This document shows, piece by piece, positions 53,743 through 61,994 of a stretch of DNA of 64,000 bases. Positions within the stretch are counted from its first letter, which is position 1. Each line of letters starts with the position of its first letter. A program made the position numbers and the translations under genes. The DNA lies in the NCBI RefSeq assembly GCF_001689125.2, contig NZ_CP015405.2, positions 897,001 to 961,000 on the forward strand, written 5' to 3'. The DNA is from Blautia pseudococcoides. GTDB taxonomy: Bacteria > Bacillota > Clostridia > Lachnospirales > Lachnospiraceae. Under the pieces are notes generated by a model. The model saw only the letters and a list, made by a program, of their open reading frames with translations, had not been told where the DNA came from and did no database searches.

Positions 53743-55252
53743 ACGAGCGAAACAGGAAATTAAGGACGCTATTGAGGCGTATCTGATCAAGGACGAATAT
53801 GGGGAATACTGTATTCCCTCCATCCGGCAGCGCCCCATTCTGCTCATGGGCCCTCCGGGAATCGGAAAGACACAGATCATGGAGCAGATCGCCAGGGAAT
53901 GTGAGATCAATCTGGTATCCTATACCATTACCCATCACACCAGGCAGAGCGCTGTGGGTCTTCCTTTTATCAAAGAGAAGGACTATGGCGGAAAGCTCCA
54001 CTCTGTGACAGAATACACCATGAGCGAAATTATCGCCTCTGTGTATGACAAGATGGAGGAGACAAAAATCAGGGAAGGGATTCTCTTTATTGATGAGATC
54101 AACTGTGTGTCAGAGACCCTTGCCCCCACTATGCTGCAGTTTTTGCAGTGCAAGACCTTTGGAAACCAGTCTGTGCCAAAGGGGTGGATGATCGTGGCAG
54201 CCGGAAATCCGCCGGAGTACAATAAATCGGTCCGGGAGTTTGATGTGGTGACTCTTGACAGAATCCGCAGGATCGACGTGGAGGAGGACTTCGGTGTGTG
54301 GAAGGAGTATGCCTACAGTGCAGGTATCCATCCCGCCGTGATCTCTTACCTGGATATCCATAAAGAAAATTTTTACCGCATGGAGACCGGGGTGGACGGG
54401 CGTATGTTTGCCACAGCCAGAGGTTGGGAGGATTTATCCCAGTTCCTCTATGCCTATGAAAAGCTGGGAAAGCGGGCTGACAGGGAAGTGGTGGGACAGT
54501 ATATCCAGCACGGGAAGGCAGCCAGGGATTTTGCCAACTATCTGGAACTTTTTGAGAAATACAGGACAGACTATCAGATCGAGGAGGTGCTGGCAGGCCG
54601 TTTTGAGAAATTTGCGGTGGATAAGCTGAGGCAGGCATCCTTTGATGAGCGATTCAGTGTGGTGGGTTTGCTTGTAGGCCGCCTGGGAACCGGGTTCTAT
54701 GCATATTATGAGAGAGATTTGTATGTTACGGTCCTCTATGAAAAGCTAAAGGACTGGAAACAAGAGATGGAAGAAGGGAAATCCCCGTCCGGGTCCCTGT
54801 CAGCCATCCTTGGGCGGGAACAGGAGGAATATGACAGAAAAGAAAATGCAGGCCAGATTACAACGCCCGCCCGTCATGGGGCCGTAAAGATCATGGAATT
54901 TTTAAAAGCCCGCCAAAAGGAGACAGAAGCATATGAGAGGGAAGGCTTGGCCTGGGAAGAAATATTTTCAGGGGCAGCAGAACATTTCAGGAAGGAATCC
55001 GAAGAGCGGGAAAACCTTATAGAGGAGACCGGCAGCGCGCTGCAAAATGCCTTTGATTTTCTGGAGCAGGCATTTGGGGACAGTCAGGAAATGGTTATTT
55101 TCATCACGGAACTGAACACAAATCCCTACAGCATCCAGTTTATCAGTGAGAACGGATGTGACAGTTATTACAGGTATAATAAAAAACTGCTCTTTGAAGA
55201 GGAACAGATGAGTATTTTAAAAGAACTGGATGATATTGAGACGGATTTATGA
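53732..55252 (+). CDS. MoxR-type AAA+ ATPase
   Basis: A 506-residue ATPase with Walker A GPPGIGKTQ (near 40-48), Walker B ILFIDEINC (near 113-121), sensor region IVAAGNPPEYNKS and the arginine-rich end of the AAA module near 200. A C-terminal extension of about 250 residues, mostly helical and unlike the standard MoxR lid, follows. MoxR proteins act as chaperone-like ATPases on VWA partners to mature or insert metal cofactors. It overlaps its VWA partner by 11 bp. A GC-rich hairpin follows its stop. Confidence 0.85.
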   Translation: MNIKRAKQEIKDAIEAYLIKDEYGEYCIPSIRQRPILLMGPPGIGKTQIMEQIARECEINLVSYTITHHTRQSAVGLPFIKEKDYGGKLHSVTEYTMSEIIASVYDKMEETKIREGILFIDEINCVSETLAPTMLQFLQCKTFGNQSVPKGWMIVAAGNPPEYNKSVREFDVVTLDRIRRIDVEEDFGVWKEYAYSAGIHPAVISYLDIHKENFYRMETGVDGRMFATARGWEDLSQFLYAYEKLGKRADREVVGQYIQHGKAARDFANYLELFEKYRTDYQIEEVLAGRFEKFAVDKLRQASFDERFSVVGLLVGRLGTGFYAYYERDLYVTVLYEKLKDWKQEMEEGKSPSGSLSAILGREQEEYDRKENAGQITTPARHGAVKIMEFLKARQKETEAYEREGLAWEEIFSGAAEHFRKESEERENLIEETGSALQNAFDFLEQAFGDSQEMVIFITELNTNPYSIQFISENGCDSYYRYNKKLLFEEEQMSILKELDDIETDL

Positions 55253-55253
55253 T

Positions 55254-55280
55254 CAGACCAATTCCCGGGGCATTGGTCTG
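55254..55280 (+). terminator. hairpin behind the MoxR gene
   Basis: CAGACCAAT and ATTGGTCTG form a perfect 9-bp stem with a 9-base GC loop two bases behind the stop. There is no T run, so it may slow rather than end transcription, or protect the 3' end. Confidence 0.5.
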
Positions 55281-55329
55281 CAAACAGTAACATCTTATGT
55301 ACCTTTTTCCATACTCTGTGCAGAATGGA

Positions 55330-55358
55330 TTGAGTGGGACAAGGAATCGGGATATAAT
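55330..55358 (+). promoter_or_regulatory. promoter of the LytTR/GHKL operon
   Basis: TTGAGT (55330-55335), 17-base spacer, perfect TATAAT (55353-55358). Confidence 0.75.
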
Positions 55359-55391
55359 GAAAAAACAGATAAAGACAACAGGAGGAGAAAG

Positions 55392-56096
55392 ATGCGTATA
55401 GCAGTGTGTGATGATGATGAGACTGCGGTATCTTTTTTAAGAGAACTGATAGAGAGCTATCCAAAGCAGGGTCTCTGTGTGGACGGATACAGCAGCGGGG
55501 AGGAACTGCTTGGTGCCGGACGTATCTATGACATGATTTTTCTGGATATTGACATGAAGGGCATAGACGGGATTGAAACGGCCAGGAGGATCCGCGCCCA
55601 TGACAGGAAAGTGAAGATCGTATATGTGACCTCTTATAAGGAGTATGCAGGCAGAGCCTTTTCTGTCCATGCCTTTGGATATCTTCTAAAACCTGTGAAG
55701 CAGGAGAAGGTCTGGAAGCAGGTGGAAGATGCCATGCTCTGGCAGGAGGAAGAGGCGCCTGAGGTAAAGCAGGTGGAGTTTACCACAGCAGAGGGACTTG
55801 TACGGCTCCCCGTGGACGCGATCTATTATTTTGAGTATCAGAACCGGCGCATTTTTATAAAGACAAAGGATGTGATCCATGAAATGCGGGGAAAGATATC
55901 AGATATTGCCGGTAGGATGGCTCAATATGGGTTTTCGGTTCCTCATAAAAGTTTTGTGGTGAACCTGTACCATGTGAAAAACATCAGGGGATATGAAATC
56001 CTTATGATGAATGGTGAATGGATTCCTCTGTCCCAAAAACAGGCCGTGCAGTTCAAAGAAAAACTCAGTCTATATCTGGCAGATAAAATGAGGTAG
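55392..56096 (+). CDS. LytTR-family response regulator
   Basis: A 234-residue AgrA/LytR-like regulator. Receiver domain: acidic triad in VCDDDE, phospho-Asp in MIFLDIDMKGIDG (near 56), lysine in YLLKPVKQEK. The LytTR DNA-binding domain spans about 135-234 (VHKSFVVNLYHVKNIRGYEI is its core here read as PHKSF onward). AGGAGGAGA sets the start at 55392. It is cotranscribed with the GHKL kinase 21 bases downstream. No AgrD-like peptide gene is visible. Confidence 0.92.
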   Translation: MRIAVCDDDETAVSFLRELIESYPKQGLCVDGYSSGEELLGAGRIYDMIFLDIDMKGIDGIETARRIRAHDRKVKIVYVTSYKEYAGRAFSVHAFGYLLKPVKQEKVWKQVEDAMLWQEEEAPEVKQVEFTTAEGLVRLPVDAIYYFEYQNRRIFIKTKDVIHEMRGKISDIAGRMAQYGFSVPHKSFVVNLYHVKNIRGYEILMMNGEWIPLSQKQAVQFKEKLSLYLADKMR

Positions 56097-56117
56097 GAAG
56101 AAGGTGGCGGCAGGGTA

Positions 56118-57434
56118 ATGAACTATATTCTGACAGCAGCGGATCTGTCTGTTCTGGGGTTTTTGTTTTATTGGTTTATGAATCGAATCGGGGAACGCCG
56201 TCTGAAAAAAGCATGGATTTATCCGGCGGCCTACGTGGTGTTTGCACTTTTCTGTCTGCTGACGCAGTTCCCGCGGAGTGAATGGTTTGTTGTTTTCTCC
56301 GTGATACTGCTTGTTTTTTTCTTGGAAACCTTACTGTTTAAGCCAAATGGGCCAGCATACTTTTATTGTCTGGTATATTGTATCGGGTATTTTCTCTGCC
56401 AGATCACAAGTGTCTATGCAGTGCAGTGGATCTTTACAAATATAACCACAGTAAATCTCATACGGGTGGGCTTTGAGAAAATCGACAATATGCAGTTGAT
56501 CCTTTTCCTGATCAAATGGTTTACGGAGTTTTCCTGGACCTATTTCATGATAACAGTGTTAAATAAGGAAGATGAGGAGGACAACAGATTTTTCTTCTAT
56601 AAATCCCAATATTTTATCTATCTGCTGCTTCCCGCATTTTCTGTGGTATTTATGGTATCCATCATCTGGATGAGTGCGGATTTCTTTGTGCTCAGGTATG
56701 GGTACGGTCTGGTGATACTGAATATTATCCTGATATTTTCCATCAATCTGATGCTGTTATACCTTTTCAGGCAGACGGGAAAAGGAAGCCGGGCACTCAG
56801 GGATGAGAAGCTCTACAAACAGGAGTCAGAGCTGCTTTACCAGCACTATAAAATCCTGGAGGAGAGTTACCAGGGTTCCAGAAAGGCCATACATGACGCC
56901 AAAAACCATATGCAGGCGGTTGCCCGTCTCTATGAAACCGGAGAAAGCGAAAAGGCTAAGGCCTATGCGGAAGATGTATTTCATCTGCTGAATCAGACGG
57001 GACATACCTGGTATACGGACAACAGGATGCTGAATATCATTTTAAATGAGAAGCTGGGACAGGAATCCATGCGGGATACAAGACTGGAGCTGGATATCTG
57101 TGACAGGTGCCTGGACAGAATCCGGGAGATTGATATTACCACCATTTTCGCAAATCTTCTGGATAATGCAGTGGAGGCCATAGGGGATGGGGAATCGAAA
57201 TACTTTTCCCTCCAAATACAAAACATTCACTCTTTTCTTGTGGTCAAAATGGTAAACTCAAAAGGAAAAAAGAAAGAGAAAGCGGTACAGAAGCATCAGC
57301 ACTTGGGACTGCAGAATGTGAAGAGTGCTCTTTTAAAATATGAGGGAACCATGAAAATCTCTCAGACGGACAAAGAGTTTCAGGTAAGTATCATGATACC
57401 GGATGAACAAAAGGAAATGGAAAGGGGAGGGTGA
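56118..57434 (+). CDS. GHKL-type sensor histidine kinase
   Basis: A 438-residue AgrC-like kinase with six membrane helices in residues 1-220, a coiled-coil dimerisation region with the phosphoacceptor His in RKAIHDAKNHMQAV (near 258), and a GHKL ATPase domain with N box NLLDNAVEAIGD and a short G box HLGLQNVKSAL. Partner of the LytTR regulator in front. The membrane domain suggests sensing of a peptide or membrane-active compound, not proven. Its stop overlaps the lipoprotein gene start region. Confidence 0.92.
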   Translation: MNYILTAADLSVLGFLFYWFMNRIGERRLKKAWIYPAAYVVFALFCLLTQFPRSEWFVVFSVILLVFFLETLLFKPNGPAYFYCLVYCIGYFLCQITSVYAVQWIFTNITTVNLIRVGFEKIDNMQLILFLIKWFTEFSWTYFMITVLNKEDEEDNRFFFYKSQYFIYLLLPAFSVVFMVSIIWMSADFFVLRYGYGLVILNIILIFSINLMLLYLFRQTGKGSRALRDEKLYKQESELLYQHYKILEESYQGSRKAIHDAKNHMQAVARLYETGESEKAKAYAEDVFHLLNQTGHTWYTDNRMLNIILNEKLGQESMRDTRLELDICDRCLDRIREIDITTIFANLLDNAVEAIGDGESKYFSLQIQNIHSFLVVKMVNSKGKKKEKAVQKHQHLGLQNVKSALLKYEGTMKISQTDKEFQVSIMIPDEQKEMERGG

Positions 57435-57436
57435 CA

Positions 57437-57859
57437 ATGAAAAAAATCTGGAAAATGGGTCTTTTGCTCTGTGGGGTTTGTATGCTGGGAGTGCTCACGG
57501 CAGGATGCGGAAGCAGCCTTTCCGACAGATTTGATGAGGATGAGGTCAGACAAGCCGCTGAAACCATGGTGAGCCAGGTGAATTCCGGGGAACTGGAGAG
57601 CGTATACGAAGATACTTTTGCCCCGGTCATGCGGCAGGCGATCGCCCTTAAACAGCTCCAGGAAAATCTGGACTATGTCTTTGATAAGCTGGGGGAGTTT
57701 GAATCTTTTGAAAAGGTCAGTGTGACGGGAGGCCAGGACAAGGATACAGAGGAACCCTACGCGTTGGCAGTCCTTCTGGCAAAATATGAGGATGGAAAAG
57801 CCCAGTACACCGTTACCTTTGATTCAGCTATGAAGTGTATCGGATTTTACGTCAAATAG
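57437..57859 (+). CDS. DUF3887-like lipoprotein
   Basis: A 140-residue secreted lipoprotein: signal peptide, lipobox LTAGC (Cys about 25), then a small alpha+beta domain (about 35-140) resembling DUF3887. GGGGAGG lies six bases ahead of ATG 57437; a GTG at 57431 is too close to it. It is the last gene of the LytTR operon. The role is unknown; it could be a target or a sensor partner of the kinase. Confidence 0.75.
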   Translation: MKKIWKMGLLLCGVCMLGVLTAGCGSSLSDRFDEDEVRQAAETMVSQVNSGELESVYEDTFAPVMRQAIALKQLQENLDYVFDKLGEFESFEKVSVTGGQDKDTEEPYALAVLLAKYEDGKAQYTVTFDSAMKCIGFYVK

Positions 57860-57879
57860 AAAATACGGAATATGAGGCA

Positions 57880-57926
57880 AATGCCGCCGGACAGTCTTCT
57901 CAGTGAGGCTGTTCAGGCGGCATTTT
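57880..57926. terminator. bidirectional terminator
   Basis: AATGCCGCC (57880-57888) and GGCGGCATT (57916-57924) with inner CAG/CTG pairing, followed by TTTT; the A run on the left serves the minus strand. It separates the lipoprotein gene from converging trpB. Confidence 0.8.
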
Positions 57927-57971
57927 ACAGATAAAGGCATTTTGGTTTTTGTGCGGAAACGCAGTCCGTCT

Positions 57972-59195
57972 TTATTTAAAGAACTGTTCTCCATAACCAT
58001 AATGTTCTACCACATAGTCAATATCCTTGTCACCGCGTCCGCTTAAATTGACAAGAATAGAGCCTTGTTTCATTTCTTTTGCCTTGCGCATAGCGTACGC
58101 AACTGCGTGGGCGCTCTCGATTGCAGGAATAATACCCTCTGTGCGGGACAGCTTGAAGAAAGCATCCATGGCTTCCTCATCGCTGACGGTATCGTACTGT
58201 ACTCTTCCCAGATCACGGAGAAATGCGTGTTCCGGTCCAACAGAAGGATAGTCAAGACCGCTTGCAATGGAGTATACAGGAGCCGGTTCGCCCTTGTGGT
58301 CCTTCAGCATGATACTCTCAAATCCGTGCATAACGCCCTTTTCTCCATACTGCATGGAGGCAGCGTGGTCGCCCATTGTTGTGCCTCTGCCCAGAGGCTC
58401 CACACCTACAATGTCCACAGGGTCGTCCACGAAAGGAACGAACATGCCGATAGAGTTGCTGCCGCCGCCCACGCTGGCGCATACCACGTCGGGAAGCAGG
58501 CCTGTCATTTCCTTAAACTGTTCTTTGGCCTCCTCGCCCACTATGTACTGGAAATCCCTGACCATGAGAGGGAAGGGATGCGGTCCCACTGCGGAACCGA
58601 TGCAGTAGATGGAGTCCTTATAATTCTTCGCATAAGATTCAAAGGCAGAGTCAACCGCCTCTTTCAGAGTTTTATTTCCGTGTGTGACAGGAACCACTTT
58701 GGCGCCCAGAATTTTCATGCGGGTAACATTGGGAGCCTGTTTGGCTATGTCCACCTCACCCATGTGTACCTCGCACTCTAATCCAAAGAAGGCCGCCGCC
58801 GTAGCGATGGCTACACCGTGCTGTCCGGCTCCGGTCTCTGCGATCAGACGTTTTTTGCCGATGAATTTGGCCAGCAGTCCCTCGCCCATGCAGTGGTTCA
58901 GCTTGTGGGCTCCGGTGTGGTTCAGATCCTCTCTTTTCAGATAGATCTGGCAGTTGCCGATGGTCCTTGAAAGGCGCTCGCAGTGATAGACCGGCGTGGG
59001 CCTTCCCTGGAATTCCTTGCGGATGCGGCGCAGTTCGCTGATGAACTGGGAGGAATGGCAGATGGTCTGGTACGCATCCGCGATCTCCTCAAAAGCCGGA
59101 ACCAGCTCTTCGGTCAGGTAAGCACCGCCATAAGGGCCGAAGCGGCCGTTTCTGTCAGGGTAATGTCTCAGATAAGTTCTGTAATCTACTTCCAT
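57972..59195 (-). CDS. trpB: tryptophan synthase beta chain, stand-alone gene
   Basis: TrpB joins indole and serine to tryptophan using PLP. The 407-residue protein has the PLP lysine in [10 protein letters not shown], the catalytic Glu in [13 protein letters not shown], and the serine-rich phosphate loop [13 protein letters not shown]. These are features of the classic TrpB1 type. I start at 59195 because AAAGGAGA lies at proper distance; the frame extends nine codons further up without a ribosome site. No trpA or other trp gene is adjacent, so it may salvage indole or the rest of the pathway lies elsewhere. Confidence 0.93.
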   Translation of the reverse strand: MEVDYRTYLRHYPDRNGRFGPYGGAYLTEELVPAFEEIADAYQTICHSSQFISELRRIRKEFQGRPTPVYHCERLSRTIGNCQIYLKREDLNHTGAHKLNHCMGEGLLAKFIGKKRLIAETGAGQHGVAIATAAAFFGLECEVHMGEVDIAKQAPNVTRMKILGAKVVPVTHGNKTLKEAVDSAFESYAKNYKDSIYCIGSAVGPHPFPLMVRDFQYIVGEEAKEQFKEMTGLLPDVVCASVGGGSNSIGMFVPFVDDPVDIVGVEPLGRGTTMGDHAASMQYGEKGVMHGFESIMLKDHKGEPAPVYSIASGLDYPSVGPEHAFLRDLGRVQYDTVSDEEAMDAFFKLSRTEGIIPAIESAHAVAYAMRKAKEMKQGSILVNLSGRGDKDIDYVVEHYGYGEQFFK

Positions 59196-59228
59196 TGTTG
59201 TTTCTCCTTTATGTGCATTCATAAATTT

Positions 59229-59870
59229 TTATTCTTGCTGGCCGTTAAGGGCGTCCTTTGCCAGTTTAAAGCCGTTTTGTGCTGCCTTGGCCAGCCACAG
59301 ATCCGCTTTCGCCTCGTCTTTTTCCACACCCTCCCCGTACCGGTAGAGGATTGAGAGATTGTACTGGGCGGCAGGGATATTGGCGTTTGCCGCCTTTTCA
59401 AAAAGCTGGAATGCCCGCTGTGTGCTCTCGGGCACAGCCTGACCGCTTAAAAAATATCCGCCCATACAGCACATGGCCCGGTAATCACCCTGTTCCCCGG
59501 CTTTTTTGTACCATCCAAAGGCCTTTTCGTAATCCTGTTTTGTTCCGATCCCCTCCTCATAACATCTGGCAAGGTTATACTGGGCATTTTTACTGCCGGT
59601 CTCAGCGGCACGTTTGATATAAGTAAAGGCTTTTCGGTCATCTTTGTCCACGCCTTTTCCCTGGGCGCAGAGAAATCCCAGATGCAGCAGTGCGTCCGCA
59701 TGGTCTTTCTCGGCGGCTTTTTCATACCACTGGGCTGCCTGCGCGAAATCCACCAGGGTGTGTATTCCGTTTTCGTAGTAATAACCCACAGCATACTGCA
59801 GATCCTTCTGACCGTTTTCAGCCAGGATTTTCAGTTCTTCCAGGGTAAAATCCATATTTTTTGCGTCCAT
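59229..59870 (-). CDS. Sel1-repeat protein
   Basis: A 213-residue protein made of five or six Sel1-like repeats of about 36 residues (for example ALLHLGFLCAQGKGVDKDDR and NLARCYEEGIGTKQDYEKAF). They form a curved helical solenoid for protein binding. No signal peptide, so cytoplasmic. The start at 59870 follows TGGAGAT; upstream ATGs lack a ribosome site. Lies upstream of trpB in the same orientation, 33 bases apart. The partner is unknown. Confidence 0.85.
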   Translation of the reverse strand: MDAKNMDFTLEELKILAENGQKDLQYAVGYYYENGIHTLVDFAQAAQWYEKAAEKDHADALLHLGFLCAQGKGVDKDDRKAFTYIKRAAETGSKNAQYNLARCYEEGIGTKQDYEKAFGWYKKAGEQGDYRAMCCMGGYFLSGQAVPESTQRAFQLFEKAANANIPAAQYNLSILYRYGEGVEKDEAKADLWLAKAAQNGFKLAKDALNGQQE

Positions 59871-59892
59871 TGAAAATATCTCCATTTTTCTT

Positions 59893-59921
59893 TTGACAAA
59901 TTTTGTAATATAGTGTACTGT
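59893..59921 (+). promoter_or_regulatory. possible promoter of sufC-sufB
   Basis: Perfect TTGACA (59893-59898), 17-base spacer, TACTGT (59916-59921). If used, the repeat at 59959 would be part of the suf leader. A minus-strand promoter for the Sel1 gene (TTTACC-17-TAAAAC) overlaps the same area. Confidence 0.4.
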
Positions 59922-59958
59922 TTTAGTAGGAATTAAATCCACGGTAAACGGCTGTATC

Positions 59959-60101
59959 GTTACTGTTCACGGGCCACTATCCCGGGAGGCATTTTCATGC
60001 TGGAAGCTTGAAAATCCCCAGGCAGCCAGCGCGATATGGAGCAGAAAGCTCCATATCTGTGCATCGCGAAGCGTGTTACTGGGCACGGAGTGAACAGTAA
60101 C
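59959..60101. repeat. 143-bp intergenic repeat, full copy, inverted
   Basis: Opposite orientation to the copy at 2703-2845 and the same length. The ends are a perfect 12-bp inverted repeat, GTTACTGTTCAC and GTGAACAGTAAC. Internal TGGAGC/GCTCCA pairing can make a second hairpin. It carries no gene. The rest of the 59871-60192 gap shows only promoter-like AT stretches. Confidence 0.78.
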
Positions 60102-60192
60102 CCTGTAGCATTTGGCCATTGTTGATATTATATCATAGGAACCGGGATTTATAAACATAAAATGATGAAGATGACATCGGAGGAAATGAAAA

Positions 60193-60933
60193 ATGCTGGA
60201 ACTGAAGGATGTCTCCTTCAAGGTGGAAGAAGAGACAAAAGAAAAAGGGATTCTGGAGCGCGTGAGCTTTACTCTGGAAGACAACAAGTTTATTGCCATT
60301 ACAGGGCCAAACGGCGGCGGAAAATCAACGCTGGCCAAGATCATTGCCGGTATTGAGAAGCCAACAGAGGGCAGGATCTATCTGGACGGTGAGGATATCA
60401 CGGATTTAAATATAACGGAAAGAGCAAGAAAAGGCATCAGTTATGCGTTTCAGCAGCCAGTGCGCTTTAAAGGGGTAACGGTGCTTGACTTGATCCGGCT
60501 GGCGTCAGGGGAAAACATTACGGTTTCCGGAGCCTGTCAGTATCTCTCGGAGGTGGGATTGTGTGCAAAAGACTATATTAACAGGGAAGTCAATGCAAGT
60601 CTTTCCGGCGGGGAGATGAAGAGGATCGAGATCGCCACGGTTATGGCAAGGGGCACCAGGATGTCCGTATTTGACGAACCTGAGGCCGGTATTGACCTGT
60701 GGAGCTTCCAGAACCTGATCCATGTGTTTGAGAATATGCACAGAGAGATCCACGGCTCCATTTTGATCATTTCACACCAGGAGAGGATCCTGAACATTGC
60801 GGATGAAATCCTGGTGATCGCGGACGGAAAACTGGTGAGCCGGGGAAGCAGGGATGAAGTGCTTCCCGCTTTGCTGGAGGGTGTGGATGACTATTCCGGC
60901 TGTAAAATCTGGAAGGAGGGGGGAGTAAAATAA
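60193..60933 (+). CDS. sufC: SufC ATPase of iron-sulfur assembly
   Basis: The 246-residue ABC-type ATPase drives the SufBC scaffold. Walker A GPNGGGKST (about 37-45), Q loop FQQPVRFKG, signature LSGGEMKR, Walker B MSVFDEPEAG and the switch His in ISHQ are intact. CGGAGGAA precedes the ATG. Its stop codon shares a base with the sufB start. Only SufB follows; there is no SufS, SufU or SufD, which matches the minimal two-gene system of strict anaerobes. Confidence 0.93.
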   Translation: MLELKDVSFKVEEETKEKGILERVSFTLEDNKFIAITGPNGGGKSTLAKIIAGIEKPTEGRIYLDGEDITDLNITERARKGISYAFQQPVRFKGVTVLDLIRLASGENITVSGACQYLSEVGLCAKDYINREVNASLSGGEMKRIEIATVMARGTRMSVFDEPEAGIDLWSFQNLIHVFENMHREIHGSILIISHQERILNIADEILVIADGKLVSRGSRDEVLPALLEGVDDYSGCKIWKEGGVK

Positions 60934-61850
60934 TGGACGCTATACAGAAACAGTTATTAGAGGCAGTTGCCGGGCTGCACGAAATCCCGGTGGGAGCCTA
61001 CAACATCCGGGCAAACGGAAAGAGTGAAGGCAGAAACAGTACGGAACATATAGAGATCACCACCCGGGAAGAAGGGGACGGGATCACGATCCGCATCAAG
61101 GACGGTACAAAAAAGGAGAGTGTCCACATCCCGGTGGTTATGAGCCAGGCAGGGCTTCAGGAAGTTGTCTGCAATGACTTTTATGTGGGGGACAACTGTG
61201 ATGTGACCATCATTGCAGGCTGCGGCATTCACAACGGAGGAGATGCATCCAGCCAGCACGACGGAATTCACAGCTTTTTCATCGGAAAGAATTCCAGAGT
61301 GAAATATGTGGAGAAACATTACGGCAGCGGGGACGGCAAAGGCCAGCGTATTATGAACCCTGAGACCATCATTGAGGTTGGGGAGAACAGTGTCATGGAA
61401 ATGGACACCGTGCAGATCAAAGGTGTGGACTCCACCAAGCGCATGACCAGGGCAAAATTGCTGGAAGGCGCCAGCCTGAAGGTTATGGAGCGCCTTATGA
61501 CCCACGGGACCCAGGATGCGGAGAGCCGGTTCATTGTGGATATGGATGGGGCAGACTCAGGTGCCAATATTATATCACGTTCCGTGGCGAAGGATGATTC
61601 CCACCAGCTTTTCCAGTCTGTGCTCAACGGAAATGCAGCGTGCAGCGGCCATACAGAATGTGATGCCATTATTGTGGGGAACGCTAAGATCAGCTCCATT
61701 CCGGAGATAACCGCCAACAGCTCCGACGCGGCGCTCATCCATGAGGCAGCCATCGGAAAGATTGCAGGGGAGCAGATTGTAAAACTCATGACTTTGGGCC
61801 TTACAGAGGAAGAGGCGGAAGCCCAGATCATCAATGGTTTCTTAAAGTAA
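60933..61850 (+). CDS. sufB: SufB/SufD-like scaffold, short form
   Basis: A 305-residue SufBD-core protein: the parallel beta-helix region (about 90-260, with DGIHSFFIGKNSRVKYVEKH) and the C-terminal helical SufC-binding part. Standard SufB is about 465 residues; this short form lacks the long N-terminal domain. A conserved Glu and Cys region DNCDVTIIAGCGIHN may take part in cluster assembly. Overlaps sufC by one base, so a fixed complex is likely. Resembles the SmsB protein of the ancient SmsCB system. Confidence 0.88.
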   Translation: MDAIQKQLLEAVAGLHEIPVGAYNIRANGKSEGRNSTEHIEITTREEGDGITIRIKDGTKKESVHIPVVMSQAGLQEVVCNDFYVGDNCDVTIIAGCGIHNGGDASSQHDGIHSFFIGKNSRVKYVEKHYGSGDGKGQRIMNPETIIEVGENSVMEMDTVQIKGVDSTKRMTRAKLLEGASLKVMERLMTHGTQDAESRFIVDMDGADSGANIISRSVAKDDSHQLFQSVLNGNAACSGHTECDAIIVGNAKISSIPEITANSSDAALIHEAAIGKIAGEQIVKLMTLGLTEEEAEAQIINGFLK

Positions 61851-61881
61851 AACAGTAAAAGACCGCAGCGTCAGCCGGGCA

Positions 61882-61923
61882 GGTATACGGGACAAAACCG
61901 TATACAACTGCCCGGTTTTGTGC
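61882..61923 (+). terminator. terminator after sufB
   Basis: CCGGGCAG plus TATACGG pair with CCGTATA plus CTGCCCGG (small internal loop), followed by TTTTG. Confidence 0.85.
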
Positions 61924-61994
61924 TATAGTTGGGTTAGTAACAGCGGCGCATTGCCATTGGGGAACAAAAAACATATTTATAGGGAGAGGTTTTT

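Noticed and set aside
61951..61979. TTGCCA-17-TATTTA promoter for the P-loop gene
   Set aside because: The -10 box would lie only 15 bases before the ATG and overlap the ribosome site.
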